A stretch of 64,000 nt of DNA, taken from the NCBI GenBank assembly GCA_963995525.1, contig OZ023206.1, forward strand, positions 21,288,131-21,352,130, written 5' to 3'. The stretch's first letter is position 1, and every line of letters starts with the position of its first letter. Origin of the DNA: Escarpia spicata. Taxonomy: Eukaryota; Annelida; Polychaeta; Sabellida; Siboglinidae. Below the pieces are notes generated by a model. That model made no database searches, was not told where the DNA came from, and saw only the letters and a list, made by a program, of their open reading frames with translations. Positions 1 to 13,104 of this stretch are shown here, piece by piece. A program made the position numbers and the translations under genes.

Positions 1-1549
1 CGGGCTAATTCCGGATAGAAGAACAGACTGCCTCCGTTTGAACCGGCTTCCTCATCTAATTTAGTCCAATCACGAATCTGGTTCTTTGATGTCCAAATGT
101 ATGAACGGTTTAAATAAAATCCCCGGCCAATTATAAAAAAACTGCATAGGCCCTAGATGCGTTAAAATGGTCAAAACAATTTGTGTTTGGCCAATACCTC
201 TGGTAACTTGTCATAGCTAACAGTCGGGTAAACACTTAGCTTTCAAACCACTGAATTTTTCGCTGACATGTTTTTGGGGAGAACAACGAAATATGACAAG
301 ATATCCACAAAAACACGAGCACAATCATGTAACATGAATAATCCGATTTTTTTAATCTCTTATATTGATTTATGGACAGGAATTAAATAAGTGTATAAAA
401 TATCTGGTGATTTTACCAAACCTACATAAAACGTTGCATACCTAGTGTGACGTAGTAGGTGCGATGTAGGTTTATTTTCGCAAGATTAAATTGATATGAG
501 AGCAGCGGAAAAAAATCGAATTGATGTAACACTTTTAAACGCGGCTGTCTCTTCCTCTTAAAAAAAATAATGTTTTAATACTGTGTAGACGGTATACTGC
601 ACACTATAGTGTTTTAATAAACCGTAAACAAATTAAATCGACAAAATCAACACACATGGACTTTTATTTTTTTCTTCAAACAAACCATGTTTCACCTATG
701 GGTATAAATCAGTTGTCACCGATGTGTACACGTGTTGAAAATATTAGTAACATGATCAAAATTATATAGATATTATGTACATTTAATAATAATAATAATA
801 ATTTATTTATTTCCTTTTACAATAAAAATATTTAATAAAAAGTGTAGGAACAAAATGTAATATGGTATACCAGTGGTAGTATATAGAGAGTGTCTTCAAG
901 CGTCCCAATCTCGGCAACCACCCCGATCCCTGTCGCATCAAGCGCTCTGCTCACTTGTCCAACAATCGAGCAAAGCGGGTGACGCTGTAGGGATCGGGAA
1001 GGGAGTCGAGAACGGGGCGCTAGAAGACACTCTATTGATATAATCAGCCGCTCCTGTATCGCGGAAATTGTTCAAGGGGTTACAAGAAGAGATACCCTCG
1101 CTTTGGCCGACACCCGTGTCTACGAAAAACGGCGGTATCCACATTCATATCCAGGCAAAAAAGATTGGCTTAGGTGAATCGAATCTTGTCAAACACGCTA
1201 CAGAAACGTCTGCCTTCCCCTGAATGACTACACTTCCAATATACATTATTTCGTGTCTTAGGAGCCGGTAGGACATAGTCACTGCATATATGATATTATT
1301 AAACAAAGGCATAATGTCTCAAAGTTCTGAAGCTACCGAAGCATTAAAGAACGTGAAATCGATCAAGCAAAATTTGCCTGATCGATTTAATTTCACCGAC
1401 TAAATTTTACTCCAGCCTAGTGTGTTCCTCATTTATACATTTTTATTAACATTACGTTCTAAATAGTAGAATAAATATGTTGCTCGTACTCGCTTAATTC
1501 ACGTAATTGTTATAATGTTCCTGTATACTTGTAAACAAAGGTGTAGACG
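1..1549. other. AT-rich non-coding DNA, no gene seen
   Basis: I see no exon-like open frame with splice signals here and no recognisable transposon protein. A short (AAT)n run lies at about 785-803. The short antisense open frame at 938-1144 resembles no family I know and has no supporting context. Confidence 0.5.
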
Positions 1550-1715
1550 TGGTGGTTATTTGTGTACGAATAGTCTTCGCGCATTAATTGCAGCATGGCT
1601 GAATGCGTTCCAGAGAAGTCGATATGGTTTTCGATTGAACAGGTCTGCCAGGGAGTAAAGTGTAAAGCGCTTTGAGCAGTCCAGAGGACCGGATACTGCG
1701 CTATATAAGAACTTA
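1550..1715 (+). repeat. 5'-truncated SINE copy (3' half)
   Basis: This stretch matches the second half of the SINE at 37989-38329. Shared blocks include the segment around 'cattaattgcagc.tggctgaatgc', then 'gggagtaaagtgtaaa.gc', and the tail 'ggatactgcgctatataag' followed by 'aactta'. The tRNA-like head is missing, so this is a 5'-truncated insertion. The same tail recurs near 40850-40905 and at 57680-57705. Confidence 0.65.
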
Positions 1716-1830
1716 ATAGGCAATATTAGACTATATATTATACTATGATATTGCACCTGTGCGATGGCGGACGTGGTCGTGGTCGTGGGCCGTTCCCGAT
1801 TATTTGAGCTACTCAGACAGTCGTCGCGTG

Positions 1831-2095
1831 AGATTACAGCGGAATACAGATCGCAAAGTTACTACTTTACATTTATTTCACATTTTGTATTTATTAAGAT
1901 TACAGCGGAATACAGATCGCAAAGTTACTATTTTATATTTATTTCACATTTTGTATTTATTAAGATTACAACGGAATACAGATCGCAAAGTTACTATTTT
2001 ATATTTATTTAACATTTTGTATTTATTAAGATTACAACGGAATACAGATCGCAAAGTTACTACTTCATGTTTATTTCACATTTTGTATTTATTAA
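1831..2095 (+). repeat. 66-bp tandem repeat, 4 copies
   Basis: Four near-identical units of 66 bp start with 'agattacarcggaatacag' and end in 'cattttgtatttatta'. Because 66 is a multiple of three, one frame stays open through all copies and produces a spurious periodic 22-residue peptide (the 148-residue open frame at 1759-2205). I read it as a minisatellite, not a gene. Confidence 0.9.
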
Positions 2096-2099
2096 TGAT

Positions 2100-5000
2100 T
2101 TCAGCAAATCCAAAGTCGCGGGTTATGTTCTTTATTGTCGCAATATGTTGTAATTTGGTTTTTAAACCATTGACCTGGTCATTACGTAACCTGTCCATTA
2201 CGTGACCTGCTGCCCAGCAAAAGGTCCATCAAGCTATCAAAGCAATGGATGCCGAACACTTGGAGCGTTAAGTCATTTCGTCGTATATTATGTGAAATTC
2301 TGACCCCAGGCGTTTTTCTTTATGACAACAACATCAGACAAAGTTTTATAAAGCGACAATTGTATGCTGGAATGTTTGCTCTAGGATATGTCTTGCCGCC
2401 CTAATAATGTAACCCACAGATATAACCGTTATCAACATTGTTGGCAAAGATGTCGTGGTTTGCCTTCGTCACAATCAAAATTTTGCGCTTGACCTCCGTC
2501 AAGCTTTGCCTTTGCCACCAGTGTAGATAACGGTTATGTACGTGAATTACATTACTATCGCTGCATGACATCTCATAAATCAAACATTCCCGCATACAGT
2601 TGTCACTTTAAAAAAACATTCCCTTGTGTTTTTGTCATAAAACACTTTTGTGGCCAGAATTTCTACAAACTATATGACTAATTACTCGAACGCACCACGT
2701 GGTCGGCATCCATTTTTGATGGATTGACGGAGCTTTTGCTAGGCAACAGATCACGTGGTGGATAGACTAATTGTTTCGCCGTCATCGCACACGTCATTTT
2801 GAACATCATCATCGCGTCATGACGTATAAGCAAACAATACGGCCTTAATCGAATGTATATGATTATGAAACTACATATATCCCTTTTGGACAGAGCGTAT
2901 TGCAAGCGTATGTAATAATTTACATCATATCACAATTTCACGATAAATAATAAACACACACGTACCTTTATTATTACAACATAAAGTATTGTTTTAAATA
3001 AGTGGCACATTGTTTATTGTATAGAGAATATACTACTTATTTTTATTCGGGGTTTCCATAGTCAAAATTCGGTCACGTTGACATAATTAGAGTCAGAACT
3101 CTCGACGACAGCTTTGCGTTACGCTTTGTAAAATTTTCGTTTTTTCGGCCTCCGACAGTCGTGAAACTGAACAGGTATGACTATCTGTCTGTCGGTCGCC
3201 GTGGGTCTCTCACCTTCTCTCACCTGTCGCCTTTGTTCGTCGCTCGCCCGGGCACCTCGATGACAGGCACGCTGTCCTGATAAATGGTGCCGTTGACTCG
3301 GGAGCCAGCGGTTCAGGTAGGTAGTTACGCCGCTCAGCGAAGGTGGCGTCAAATAGAGACGTTGATGGATCGCGGATATGGAGTGAAAAGTCGCACCGTG
3401 AGCGTTGCTGGGCCACCCAAGTTGTGCAATATCCAGTCTGGCTGTTCCTACGTCTGCGTAGTCGTTGATCAGATGTGTCATGTTGTATAAGGGTTTCGCT
3501 AAAATACGGGTTTGTTAGATATTGGGAAGAATTCGTCTTCTTCTTCTCCTTGCTCCCTTGCGGGGTTGGTCCTAGTCATTCAGCGGTCTGTTCAGCCTTC
3601 ATTACTATTTCTCTTCATCTCCCTCGGTCTTCTGTAATAAATTATTGGTAAAATCATTGAAATACTTGTCAAACCCTTACAGCATTTGGGAATTTTGCAC
3701 TTGCGTTGTTATTGTTCTTCAAAACTGTTTAAGTGAGCCAAATGTACTTCGTTGAATGTTACAAAATTGCGGTGGCCGCTACGAAAGCGACCAACAATGC
3801 TTTTAGCGACTGTCTCCTTGACCCCTTTTTAGCTTATCTACAGCAACCATGTATTATCTGCTATTTTCATTACATTTCATAATTGAGCTATAGATATTTC
3901 TGTCTTCAAATTTGTACCGTTTTGTTTATATGTAGGTCGAATAAACACTTCCGATACCGATTCTGCCGTGGTCTTCCACTTTCGGGTGTTCGTATCTGGT
4001 CTTGTCAGGGTCTCGTTTTGTACTGTCTTTCTGTCTTAATTGTGGTATTATTATTATTCGTCTTCTTCTGCCATGCTCCTGCTTCTACGTTCTTATAGTC
4101 TTTCCTCACTCATTCTGTGTACACGTCTTCACTTTTATCTATCTCAGTCTGCTTCCCAACCACTCTCATTTACCTCTGTGTCTCGATGCGAATCTCTCCT
4201 CTTGGTTCCTTCATCGTCCTTGTATCTTCTCAGGTCACTTCGCTCTTTCTTCTGTCCAAGTTGTTTTCTGCTGAGAAATACGTCTGTATATTATGGTTTA
4301 ATAAGGTTTTGCTTTAAATGGAAATGTCGTGATAGTGCACCTATTTCCTTCGAGAAACACACGCACACGCACGCATGCACTCGTGCACACACCCTCACTT
4401 GCACAGACATAAACACACACGTGTAATTTCGAATAAAAACTCACCAGTCGAAGAAAACATGCAGATTCGCGACAAAAAACTTACCGGGTTTGGTTCGATC
4501 TAGGTATATTTTGTAACCAGGCATAGTCATGGAAGGTGACACTTCGTAATGTCCAGCAAAACTAGCAGATTTGTAATTATGTTGGTAAGGCCTATATTTC
4601 GTTACCTGGTAGATGTTACTCAATCGGAATACGATTGATATAAGATGGTTAGCCAACGCAAAATGTCATAGGAATTTATACAGAATCTCTAGTATAAAAT
4701 AAGGATTTTAACTAAACTGCTGTGCCGAATCTAACTAATAGTTCTTGTGAGACATGTAGATATATCAAATGTACAGACGTCTCAACAAGACATGAAGTGT
4801 TTATCAGCAAATCGCGTTGTGGTCAATTAGTAGTCTACCTATTCAGATAAATCACGGTTTACATGCTGCATGTTTTTAAATAGGGAAGGCGTTATTTGAT
4901 TAGTTAATAGCATGGCGAGTAACGTTTTTGTAGCAAATCATTTATATGCTTCCACAAATATCTGGTGTACTATATTATTTGAGTTGAAATCCGTATTTTT

Positions 5001-5340
5001 AACTTGAAACATCTAATAAGTTCGTGTAAAATTTAATATTGTCACACTTTGCATTGTTTAACATGTATATTCATATAGCTAATCGGTCTGTTATATAGCA
5101 TAAGTAATAACATTCCACTCAATTAACAATGTTACTCAAACATGAAACAAATTCAGTAAATTCACGAGTTTAACAACTTGCAATTACCAATAACACGCCA
5201 TGGTCGGTACAATGATGAGGTCAAAAGACGAATGACTCATGTAACATTATAATTTTTATATATGTCAGCGTGAATGACCGTGGAACGTTACCTCCTTGGG
5301 CAATATAATAGTCACACTGAATAATGTATGATACTTTTAC
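2100..5340. other. Non-coding DNA with short low-complexity patches
   Basis: No gene is supported. A 'cttcttcttct' patch lies near 3538, a T/C-rich stretch covers about 3990-4270, and a short CACA/CACG-rich patch lies at about 4358-4420. The open frames in this part are short, overlap on both strands and resemble no family I recognise. Confidence 0.45.
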
Positions 5341-5365
5341 ATAACCTAGAATTTAGTCTAGATAT

Positions 5366-5595
<230 letters not shown>

Positions 5596-5778
5596 CAATT
5601 ATCATTATTATATTATAATTATTAGTAGGTAATCCTTGAATTATACGATATAGTACGATAGGGTGACTCCTGTGAGAGCGGCCAATCTTAGCCTTAATGG
5701 GAATCTCTTGGCCCCATGCATTAATTTTTGATTTACATTCATACGTTATTATTTATTATATACTCACTTCTTTTGTGA

Positions 5779-5999
<221 letters not shown>

Positions 6000-6204
6000 C
6001 TAACTGAGATAAGTGAAAACCCATATACTCTATTCTGTTATACGTGTGCGAACCGTGGTCAATAACGAAACGATCAGAAAAGAGGGCGTAGCAGCCGAGG
6101 AAATATGGTTTCTAGGAAGAATACTTAGGGCATATTTATCATGAATAGAAAACAAATAAAGACATCATAAGAACAGCAAAAAACAAAAACAAAGATGATT
6201 TTCA

Positions 6205-6832
6205 AAATTAGGAAACAACAAGCTGGATGAATATGTCATGTAACGATAAAGCACCATTGTGAACATTTGGTGACAACGGTCAATATTAGGAAACAACAAG
6301 CTGGATGAATATGACATGTAACGATAAAGCACCATTGTGAACACTTGGTGACAACGGTCAATATTAGGAAACAACAAGCTGGATGAATATGACATGTAAC
6401 GATAAAGCAACATTGTGACCACTTGGTGACAACGGTCAATATTAGGAAACAACAAGCTGGATGAATATGACATGTAACGATAAAGCACCATTGTGAACAC
6501 TTGGTGACAACGGTCAATATTAGGAAACAACAAGCTGGATGAATATGACATGTAACGATAAAGCAACATTGTGAACACTTGGTGACAACGGTCAATATTA
6601 GGAAACAACAAGCTGGATGAATATGTCATGTAACGATAAAGCAACATTGTGAACACTTGGTGACAACGGTCAATATTAGGAAACAACAAGCTGGATGAAT
6701 ATGTCATGTAACGATAAAGCAACATTGTGAACACTTGGTGACAACGGTCAATATGAGGAAACAACAAGCTGGATGAATATGACATGTAACGATAAAGCAA
6801 CATTGTGAACACTTGGTGACAACGGTCAAAAT
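6205..6832. repeat. 78-bp minisatellite, 8 copies
   Basis: Eight head-to-tail units of 78 bp each carry 'aggaaacaacaagctggatg' and 'ttggtgacaacggtcaatat'. Copies differ by only a few substitutions, such as gtc/gac before 'atgtaacgataaagc' and caacatt/caccatt. Because 78 = 3 x 26, the minus strand has an open frame of 240 residues with a 26-residue period. No start context, splice site or recognisable domain supports a protein. The homogeneity of the copies suggests recent expansion or ongoing homogenisation. Confidence 0.95.
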
Positions 6833-6917
6833 TGAGGGAAAATATGCAGATGACGCCACAGAATAAAAATACTGAATAGTATGGCAATTTTGGCAGATAT
6901 TTTAGAAAACATGCTCA

Positions 6918-6968
6918 TACACACACACGCGCGCGCGCGCACTTGCACGCACGCACGCACGCACGCAC

Positions 6969-7010
<42 letters not shown>

Positions 7011-7062
7011 ACGCACGCACGCTCACAGACACACACATGCATACACACGCGCGCACACACAC
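6918..7062. repeat. CA/CG/CACG compound microsatellite
   Basis: Successive blocks of (CA)n, (CG)n, (GCAC)n and (GGCACA)n, then mixed CACA/CACG. The hexamer block 'cacagg' lies at about 6971-7009. A related CA/CACG patch followed by a (TA)n run lies at 7150-7268. Confidence 0.9.
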
Positions 7063-7906
7063 ACAGCCGAGGTTAGAATAGCCAACGCTTCATATACATA
7101 CACATAACATAGAAGACTATAAATAACATTCCTATTCCGACTAACTGTCATCAGCTATACCAGACTGCGACACACACACCCACACACATACGCTTGCACG
7201 CACCCACGCACGTACGCACGTACGCACGCACACACATGTATATACATACATATATATATATATATATACCTTCTACCTATGTACAAAACCGCCAGATTTC
7301 GCCGGAAAGAAATTAATGTCACTATTCATCTGGCTATAAAATACTATATATAAAATATGTTACATCTAATGAAATTCGCTGTCGGTTTTGTCAGAAATTT
7401 GCCAGTCATTACCAGTCGTTTCTGTTTGATTACCAAAGGTTTGTTATTCGACTTTGTACTTGTAAGACGAAGACAATAATATTACGTAGTTTGTCACGAG
7501 TTTTCCATTAAAACAAATCCGTATTAAAATGAACTAACAAAATACAATCAATTTACGTTGAATGCAAAATTTCCATACGATTTGACATGTCTGCACTATC
7601 AAGTTGATGATAGAATACAACCACGTTTTACTCATTGTGTGATTTTGTCATATGGCATAAAACGAGTTTGGCGTAAAGTAGATTACAATTGTGTTAACCC
7701 GTATCCAGTTTATAACTTTAGCAGTTTCTCCGCCTATCCTACCACCGAATTCCAACATCTATAACGAAAATCCATCTATCTGGAACTTAGACAGTAAAAG
7801 CATAATGACAAAATTTTCTACTGATCTACCGTGACTACCACGGCGACATCTGGCGAATGTAGTAACAACTTATAATTCACCATCACACGGTATTCTATCT
7901 GACAAA

Positions 7907-8012
7907 CGCGCGGGCGCGGGCGCGTGTGTGTGTGTGAGTGTGTGTGTATGTGTGATTGCGTGTGCGTGCGTGCGTGTGTGTGTGTGTGCGTGTGTGCGTG
8001 CGTGTGTGCTGG
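7907..8012. repeat. GC/GT-rich compound microsatellite
   Basis: A 'cgcgggcgcgggcgcg' block is followed by (GT)n with GC interruptions. Alternating purine-pyrimidine sequence runs through most of it. No gene is implied. Confidence 0.9.
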
Positions 8013-8305
8013 TGTCATTTTCATAACTGAAATATTTTCAGTAGTTGTACTAGGAGCTAAAATTGCACTTGCATATGCGGAGAGCAGCGCCGATTGACGT
8101 CACCTCACTAGCACTTGGAACAGCCTCATTTGTTTCTGGAGACCGCAATGATGAAGAGTCTGTCGCAGCTTATCGGGATCACTTGCAAAACAATATTTTC
8201 TGGCACATAATCCTTAGGTACGAAACCCCATTCTCAAGTTCATCGATGCTAAAAAATAATACCTTCCCTTCGTATGCACGTCGTGGGGACACTGAAATGT
8301 ATTTT

Positions 8306-8485
8306 GTTTGCTTTGGGTTATGTGAATTATTCGAGACGGATACTTGTTCACACCAGATATGTAAATTACTTGTCAGACCGAGCGATCTTGCTTCTCAAAC
8401 TGTTCTTTTAGGAAGTCTGACAAGTAATTTACATATATGGTGTGAACAGGTATCCGTCTCGGGTAATTCACATAACCAAAAGCAA
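8306..8485. repeat. Long imperfect inverted repeat (hairpin), arms about 71 bp
   Basis: The left arm (8306-8378) runs through 'ggttatgtgaatta', 'cgagacggata' and 'gtaaattacttgtcagac'. The right arm (8415-8485) is its near-perfect reverse complement, starting 'gtctgacaagtaatttac' and ending 'cacataaccaaaagcaa'. The loop is about 36 bp. Only a few mismatches separate the arms. It could be the tips of a small foldback/MITE element or the source of a hairpin RNA. The 154-residue open frame that covers it (8063-8527) is best explained by chance. Confidence 0.9.
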
Positions 8486-8884
8486 CCAGACGTGCAGCAG
8501 GAGGGAATCGATCAATATGCCAAATGATCGAGTTTTCTATGATGAATAAAGTGTCCAACAACCAAGTAAAACCGATAGATTGTTCCTTGGGAAAATAGCC
8601 TGAAAGGAAAGCGTCATCTTCGTTTTTGCCACAATTTCAAAGTCAACTTTGACGAAGTCTCCAGAAGTAATGGTTGCATATAGGATAATAGTTTTGCTTT
8701 AATTATAGCTAAGTATTCTTTGATTAAATTTTTTTTTATATGCGGTTTAAAAACCGGTACGGAGATTACACCAATTTGTACCACTATTTGAATCAACACA
8801 GTGACAAAAAATAATAATAAGAAGAAGAACATTTATAGAGCGCCATAAATCTAGATAAATCCATTCGGAGGCGCTTAGAATACA

Positions 8885-8887
<3 letters not shown>

Positions 8888-8957
<70 letters not shown>
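8888..8957. repeat. (TA)n microsatellite
   Basis: About 70 bases of pure alternating TA, followed by 'catacatacatatatg'. It lies just beyond the 3' end of the decayed LINE that starts near 9100 on the minus strand. Confidence 0.97.
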
Positions 8958-8960
<3 letters not shown>

Positions 8961-9099
8961 CATACATATATGCAAAACATTAATAAGTTACATAAATTTA
9001 TAATATTAAATTAGTTAACATAAATGACAATATATATACACAAATTAAAAATAATAAGTTACAGCTAAATATGATCGTTAAAATTAAAGGTATATTGAT

Positions 9100-10350
9100 A
9101 ATAAATCAGTAAAGATTGTGTAAAAGTAGTTTAAAACCATGTACAAGATAATAAATAATTTTAAAACTAAACTGACTGGTGGCGCCTATGTTGCGTAGGC
9201 AACGGGGGAAAGATGGGTTTTCAAAAGTTTGTTTAAAGTCACGAAGCAATAGGTTGTCTTCATCTCGCTTGGAAGTGAATTTCAGTCGTGGAGCAGATAC
9301 CGAGAAAGTTCTGTCGCCGTATCGGCTGTGAGATGGTGGCACTGTCATTGTTTTGTAGTTGAACGGAACACTCGAGTAGCTCATTGTTCATGGAGTAGGT
9401 CGGTGATATAAGCTGGTGCCAGTCCGTGTTGAGCACGAAACGTCAGTAGCAGACTTGCGTAATGAATTCGTTGCTACACGGGAAGCCAATGCAGCTTCTT
9501 GAGAACCGGTGTGATATGGTCCCATCTGTGACAGCGGACCACCAGCCGAGCAGCAGCATTTGGCACTCTTTGCAACGTGTTGCTTAAGCAGTCGGGGATG
9601 TCATATAGCGGACAGTTCGCATAGACAATTCTTGATATAACAAGAGAGTACAGTACGTAAGACGGACTGCGGCTTTCTGTGTTAGGCACGATCGGATCGA
9701 CGCACTGTTCCTCAGATGATAGTAGGCTATGCAGCACATGTGCTTTACATGACTGACCATCGACATTTCCGAGTCGAATACAACGTCGATGTTTCTGGCA
9801 GGACTTGACGTTATGTCGTAGTCGCCAATTTTGATCACGGTGATGTTGTGTTTCGCTTGGTTGTTTTGTGATGCAAACACAAGTGCGACCGTTTTGTTAT
9901 CATTCACCTTTAGTCGATTATCGACCATCCACACGCGGACGTCGATGATACAGTACTCAATTCGGCGTAGAGTTGTTGGTTTCGGTCATCTCAAATTTGA
10001 TGTATAGCTGGGTATCGTCCGAGTAGAGATGGAAGTCCAGGTTGTGTCTTCTGATGATATCACCGATAGATGCTATGTACGCAGAGAACAACAGAGGCCC
10101 CAGCACCGATCCTTGAGGGACGCCACATGCGACGCTGGTTTTGCTGGATGCGCCACCTAGTATATTTACTGACTGCGACCGGTCGGTTAGATATGATTGC
10201 ATCCATGCCTGCACGGAACCTGCCATTCCGAAGCGTTGTTCTATCGGATGAGCAGAATTTTATGGTCAACTGTGTCGAAGGCGGCCGACATGTCAAGTAG
10301 AACCAGGATGACTCCATACCGCCGGTCTAGCGCCTCGAGGATGTCATTAT
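9100..10350 (-). pseudogene. Decayed CR1/L2-like LINE reverse transcriptase, 5'-truncated
   Basis: Reading leftwards on the minus strand, the pieces of a non-LTR reverse transcriptase appear in the right order but in different frames. A frame near 10060-10317 has a fragment ending in the first Asp block. The frame at 9957-10226 contains 'GVPQGSVLGPLLF' and the catalytic 'YSDDTQLYI'. The frame at 9584-9934 carries the 'LKVNDNKT' region. A frame near 9474-9737 has a thumb segment. The C-terminal tail at 9106-9384 includes 'SHSRYGDRTFSVSAPRL'. Several frameshifts show it is inactive. No endonuclease domain is seen, and the copy starts abruptly near 10350. Confidence 0.85.
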
Positions 10351-12250
10351 GTACGTAGCATACACGTAGCATATACTAAAGTCATTCATATTTGCCACAC
10401 AGTTACCCAATATGTATATTTTAAATAAACAGTTTCATTGTTACGTGATCTGTCGTATTTGGGGAATAGTTACAAGGGAAAATATGGATGGGACACGCAG
10501 TTTTTGCCGTTTTTAGTCATTTAAATGTATATGTATCTCATAAGATATGCTTGCCATATATGCCAAACTTGATTGGTCTAGGTATGTAATCACAAGGGCT
10601 ACTGAAAACAAAACGTCTTGCAAAACTACCCACGGTACTGAAGTTTAGTGTAATGCAATGCCTTATTAACTAGGTATGTTTACATGTTGAAACTTCATGA
10701 ATCATATAACAAAAACATTGTCTGCTTCTTTGTAGTGGTATTCCATGCTGTATCCTTGTAGTGGCAAAGATCTCACTCCTTGAGGTTGTGTTGCTCTGCA
10801 ACTGTACATGTAATACAAAAACAGATTTATGTCTGGAAATGAAAGTCTGCATACCAAGGCTTGCCAGTATGTATGAGTGACTATCTTTAACTAGTGGATG
10901 AGAATTAATTGGCTGCTAGTCGTTAAAGTGGTATAATTAATGGAATCACATAATTACTTATATTCCCACAATTAAGCCCCCTAAAGAAACGACTACCAAG
11001 ATCGCGTCGATGCCTGCTGCATCCATGGAAGTTAGACAGTTCTGATAAGGAAGATAACATAACTCCTGTACATTCTATGCAACCCACATTTCATTGTGAA
11101 ATTGTGAACTGTGGTACTATAAAATGAACTTTTATTACACTGTTAACAGCACTCGAATCGCATGTTATATATGTGTACTTGCATCAATGATTTGATAAGA
11201 TTACCTTACAGCATTCTTTTAAGTATCATGACAATAAAATTACGAGGCCATAAATTATTATGTATTAATTAATTCAAATTACGTATGTTTTTGGTATTTT
11301 TAAATCTAACTGACAAAATTCAAAACCATTTCACTATATTAAATTCAAGTTTACTTGATAAGCTTCGAAGAAAGATAAATTACACTCATAACCAGAACAA
11401 ATTAAGAAGACTGACATTATTAATGTGTGTTCTGTAATACACGCATACACAGCTGTATATACATATTTCTTGGAGATGAAACGACAAGCTTGGTCAACAT
11501 TTAACTGAAATCGCCTGACACTAGTAACAATTTCAAATAACTAAAATGTTCACCTAAACGATAACGGGATTCTGAATGTGGGCCATCTCGTAAAAAGAAT
11601 GGGTCTTCTCAAAACTCTAAGAATCATTACAAAATATGTAAGAAGTCATTAACAAATTAACGAGCTGATTAACAAATACATTAAGGGTTATTCTCATAAA
11701 ATTATAAGGTCTTATCAAAACATGTTAAGCCGTTATTTCACACACAAACGTAATTTTTCATTAAAAAGAACTGAATTATGCTGTTCTTTGCAGTGTGTTA
11801 TGATCGCCGAATGTTCCATATTAATTGTATTAAGTAATTGTCAAGGTGGTTATGTCAACGACATTTTGAAGAGGTGTTCCATTTGATGCAAAAGGATGTG
11901 CCCGAAGATCGTTTTTGTCTAGAAGTTTGCGCCAACCGCAGAATGCCACTTTCCTGTAACTGGTCCGCAGTTGCTGCAAACTGCCAACCATTTAGCAACC
12001 CATCCGTATGGATGTATAACATAAGCTTACATCTTGATAAGCGAAGAATATGCTTAATTGCCTTGCCTTTTAAGACATGATACATTTTGGCATTTGTGGC
12101 GACAGTCTTTATATCTGGGTAGCACATTGGCGTGTATGTTGCAAGACGACGGGGATTGCGACTAAAATTCCTGTTAATCACTCGATTCAATGCAGCGTTC
12201 ATTTGCCTTTCAGGCAGCGTCTCGAAATCCTCCCCTCCTTTTCTTAAACC
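10351..12250. other. Non-coding DNA, no gene seen
   Basis: AT-rich sequence without splice-bounded open frames or clear repeats. A 115-residue minus-strand open frame at 11855-12202 lies just downstream, in transcript direction, of the integrase remnant and may be more of the same dead element. I do not recognise its sequence. Confidence 0.4.
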
Positions 12251-12289
12251 GGTTCAAGTCGTCTCGCCGCGGTGAATAGATTAGCGCAT

Positions 12290-12620
12290 CAGCGGCGGCG
12301 ATTGTTTCGATCAGCAATAGCGAACTCTTATCCAACAGAGGACAAATCACTTTGTTGCTTTTGTGTCTGTAATATATCTCTTCCAGCCCAGTTCTTCTTT
12401 TGGATCTTCAATGAGGATGACATCGTATAACGGTAGCTCGCGGACCCAATTAAGTTATTTTTTCTTAAACCATAAAAAGTCTTACGCAGTTGTTTGTCTA
12501 AGCTGTCTTTGCATCTTTTCGATTTCGCCTTGACTTTGTGGATGGTACGGACTGCTCAAGATGACTTCAGCTTGCAGTCTTTTCATCAGTATCTTTACCG
12601 CACCACGTGTGCAAGAAATA
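12290..12620 (-). pseudogene. Integrase remnant (DDE integrase core C-terminal part)
   Basis: The minus strand near 12590-12510 encodes 'SSPYHPQSQGEIEKMQRQL', the hallmark block of retroviral-type integrases, with the catalytic Glu region. Further on, in a shifted frame, 'WVRELPLYDVILIEDPKEELGWK' fits the segment after the core. Stops and frame changes interrupt it, so it is a fossil. The style resembles the integrase-derived genes annotated as KRAB-A domain-containing protein 2-like in invertebrates, or a Ty3/gypsy element. I cannot decide between these. Confidence 0.65.
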
Positions 12621-12984
12621 TAGTTTAAACATTTACTATGACTCTACAGCTCATACACATACTGATTATGTGTAATAAATACTAATGGATTTTAGTTCCC
12701 AGTTAACGGGGTTGTCTACACAACACAGCGAATAACTTATCATGTAAAATCTGGGGCACATTTACAATTTCCGACATTAAGACGATCGAAAAGTAAAAAT
12801 ATGAGGGGGATTTTAGAGGACCCTCTTTTAAAATTTTAGAAGACTCGATGTTTTGATGGCCTCTTAATTTTTTATTTTTATATATGTATGATTCCTTACA
12901 TCTGTTTTGTGATAACGCTTTAATTCTATTACGCTTATCTTGCTCAGGTGATCGGTTAGTTACCTTTTTAAACTCACATTCCAT

Positions 12985-13075
12985 GGTCTGGGCCGGACCT
13001 TCAGCAACTCGGACCATGACTTCGGAAAACGGGCGAGAGCGGTGTTGTAGACAAAATTTCGCCACCGCGTCGCCG
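12985..13075 (+). repeat. Dispersed G-run repeat, diverged copy
   Basis: This matches the 'cttcagcacc...tcggaagac-gggg-gtgctgttgaaaatt' family found at 13105-13200, 13440-13500 (reverse), 36885-36975 and 47035-47130. This copy keeps 'gacttcggaaaacgggcgagagcggtgttg' followed by 'acaaaatttcgccaccg'. Confidence 0.5.
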
Positions 13076-13104
13076 TAACTTCAGCTCTTCTTCGGCTTCT
13101 CCGC

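Noticed and set aside
3119..3490. Overlapping 120-residue (-) and 68-residue (+) open frames
   Set aside because: No family resemblance, no splice support, and both strands are open because of GC content in this patch.
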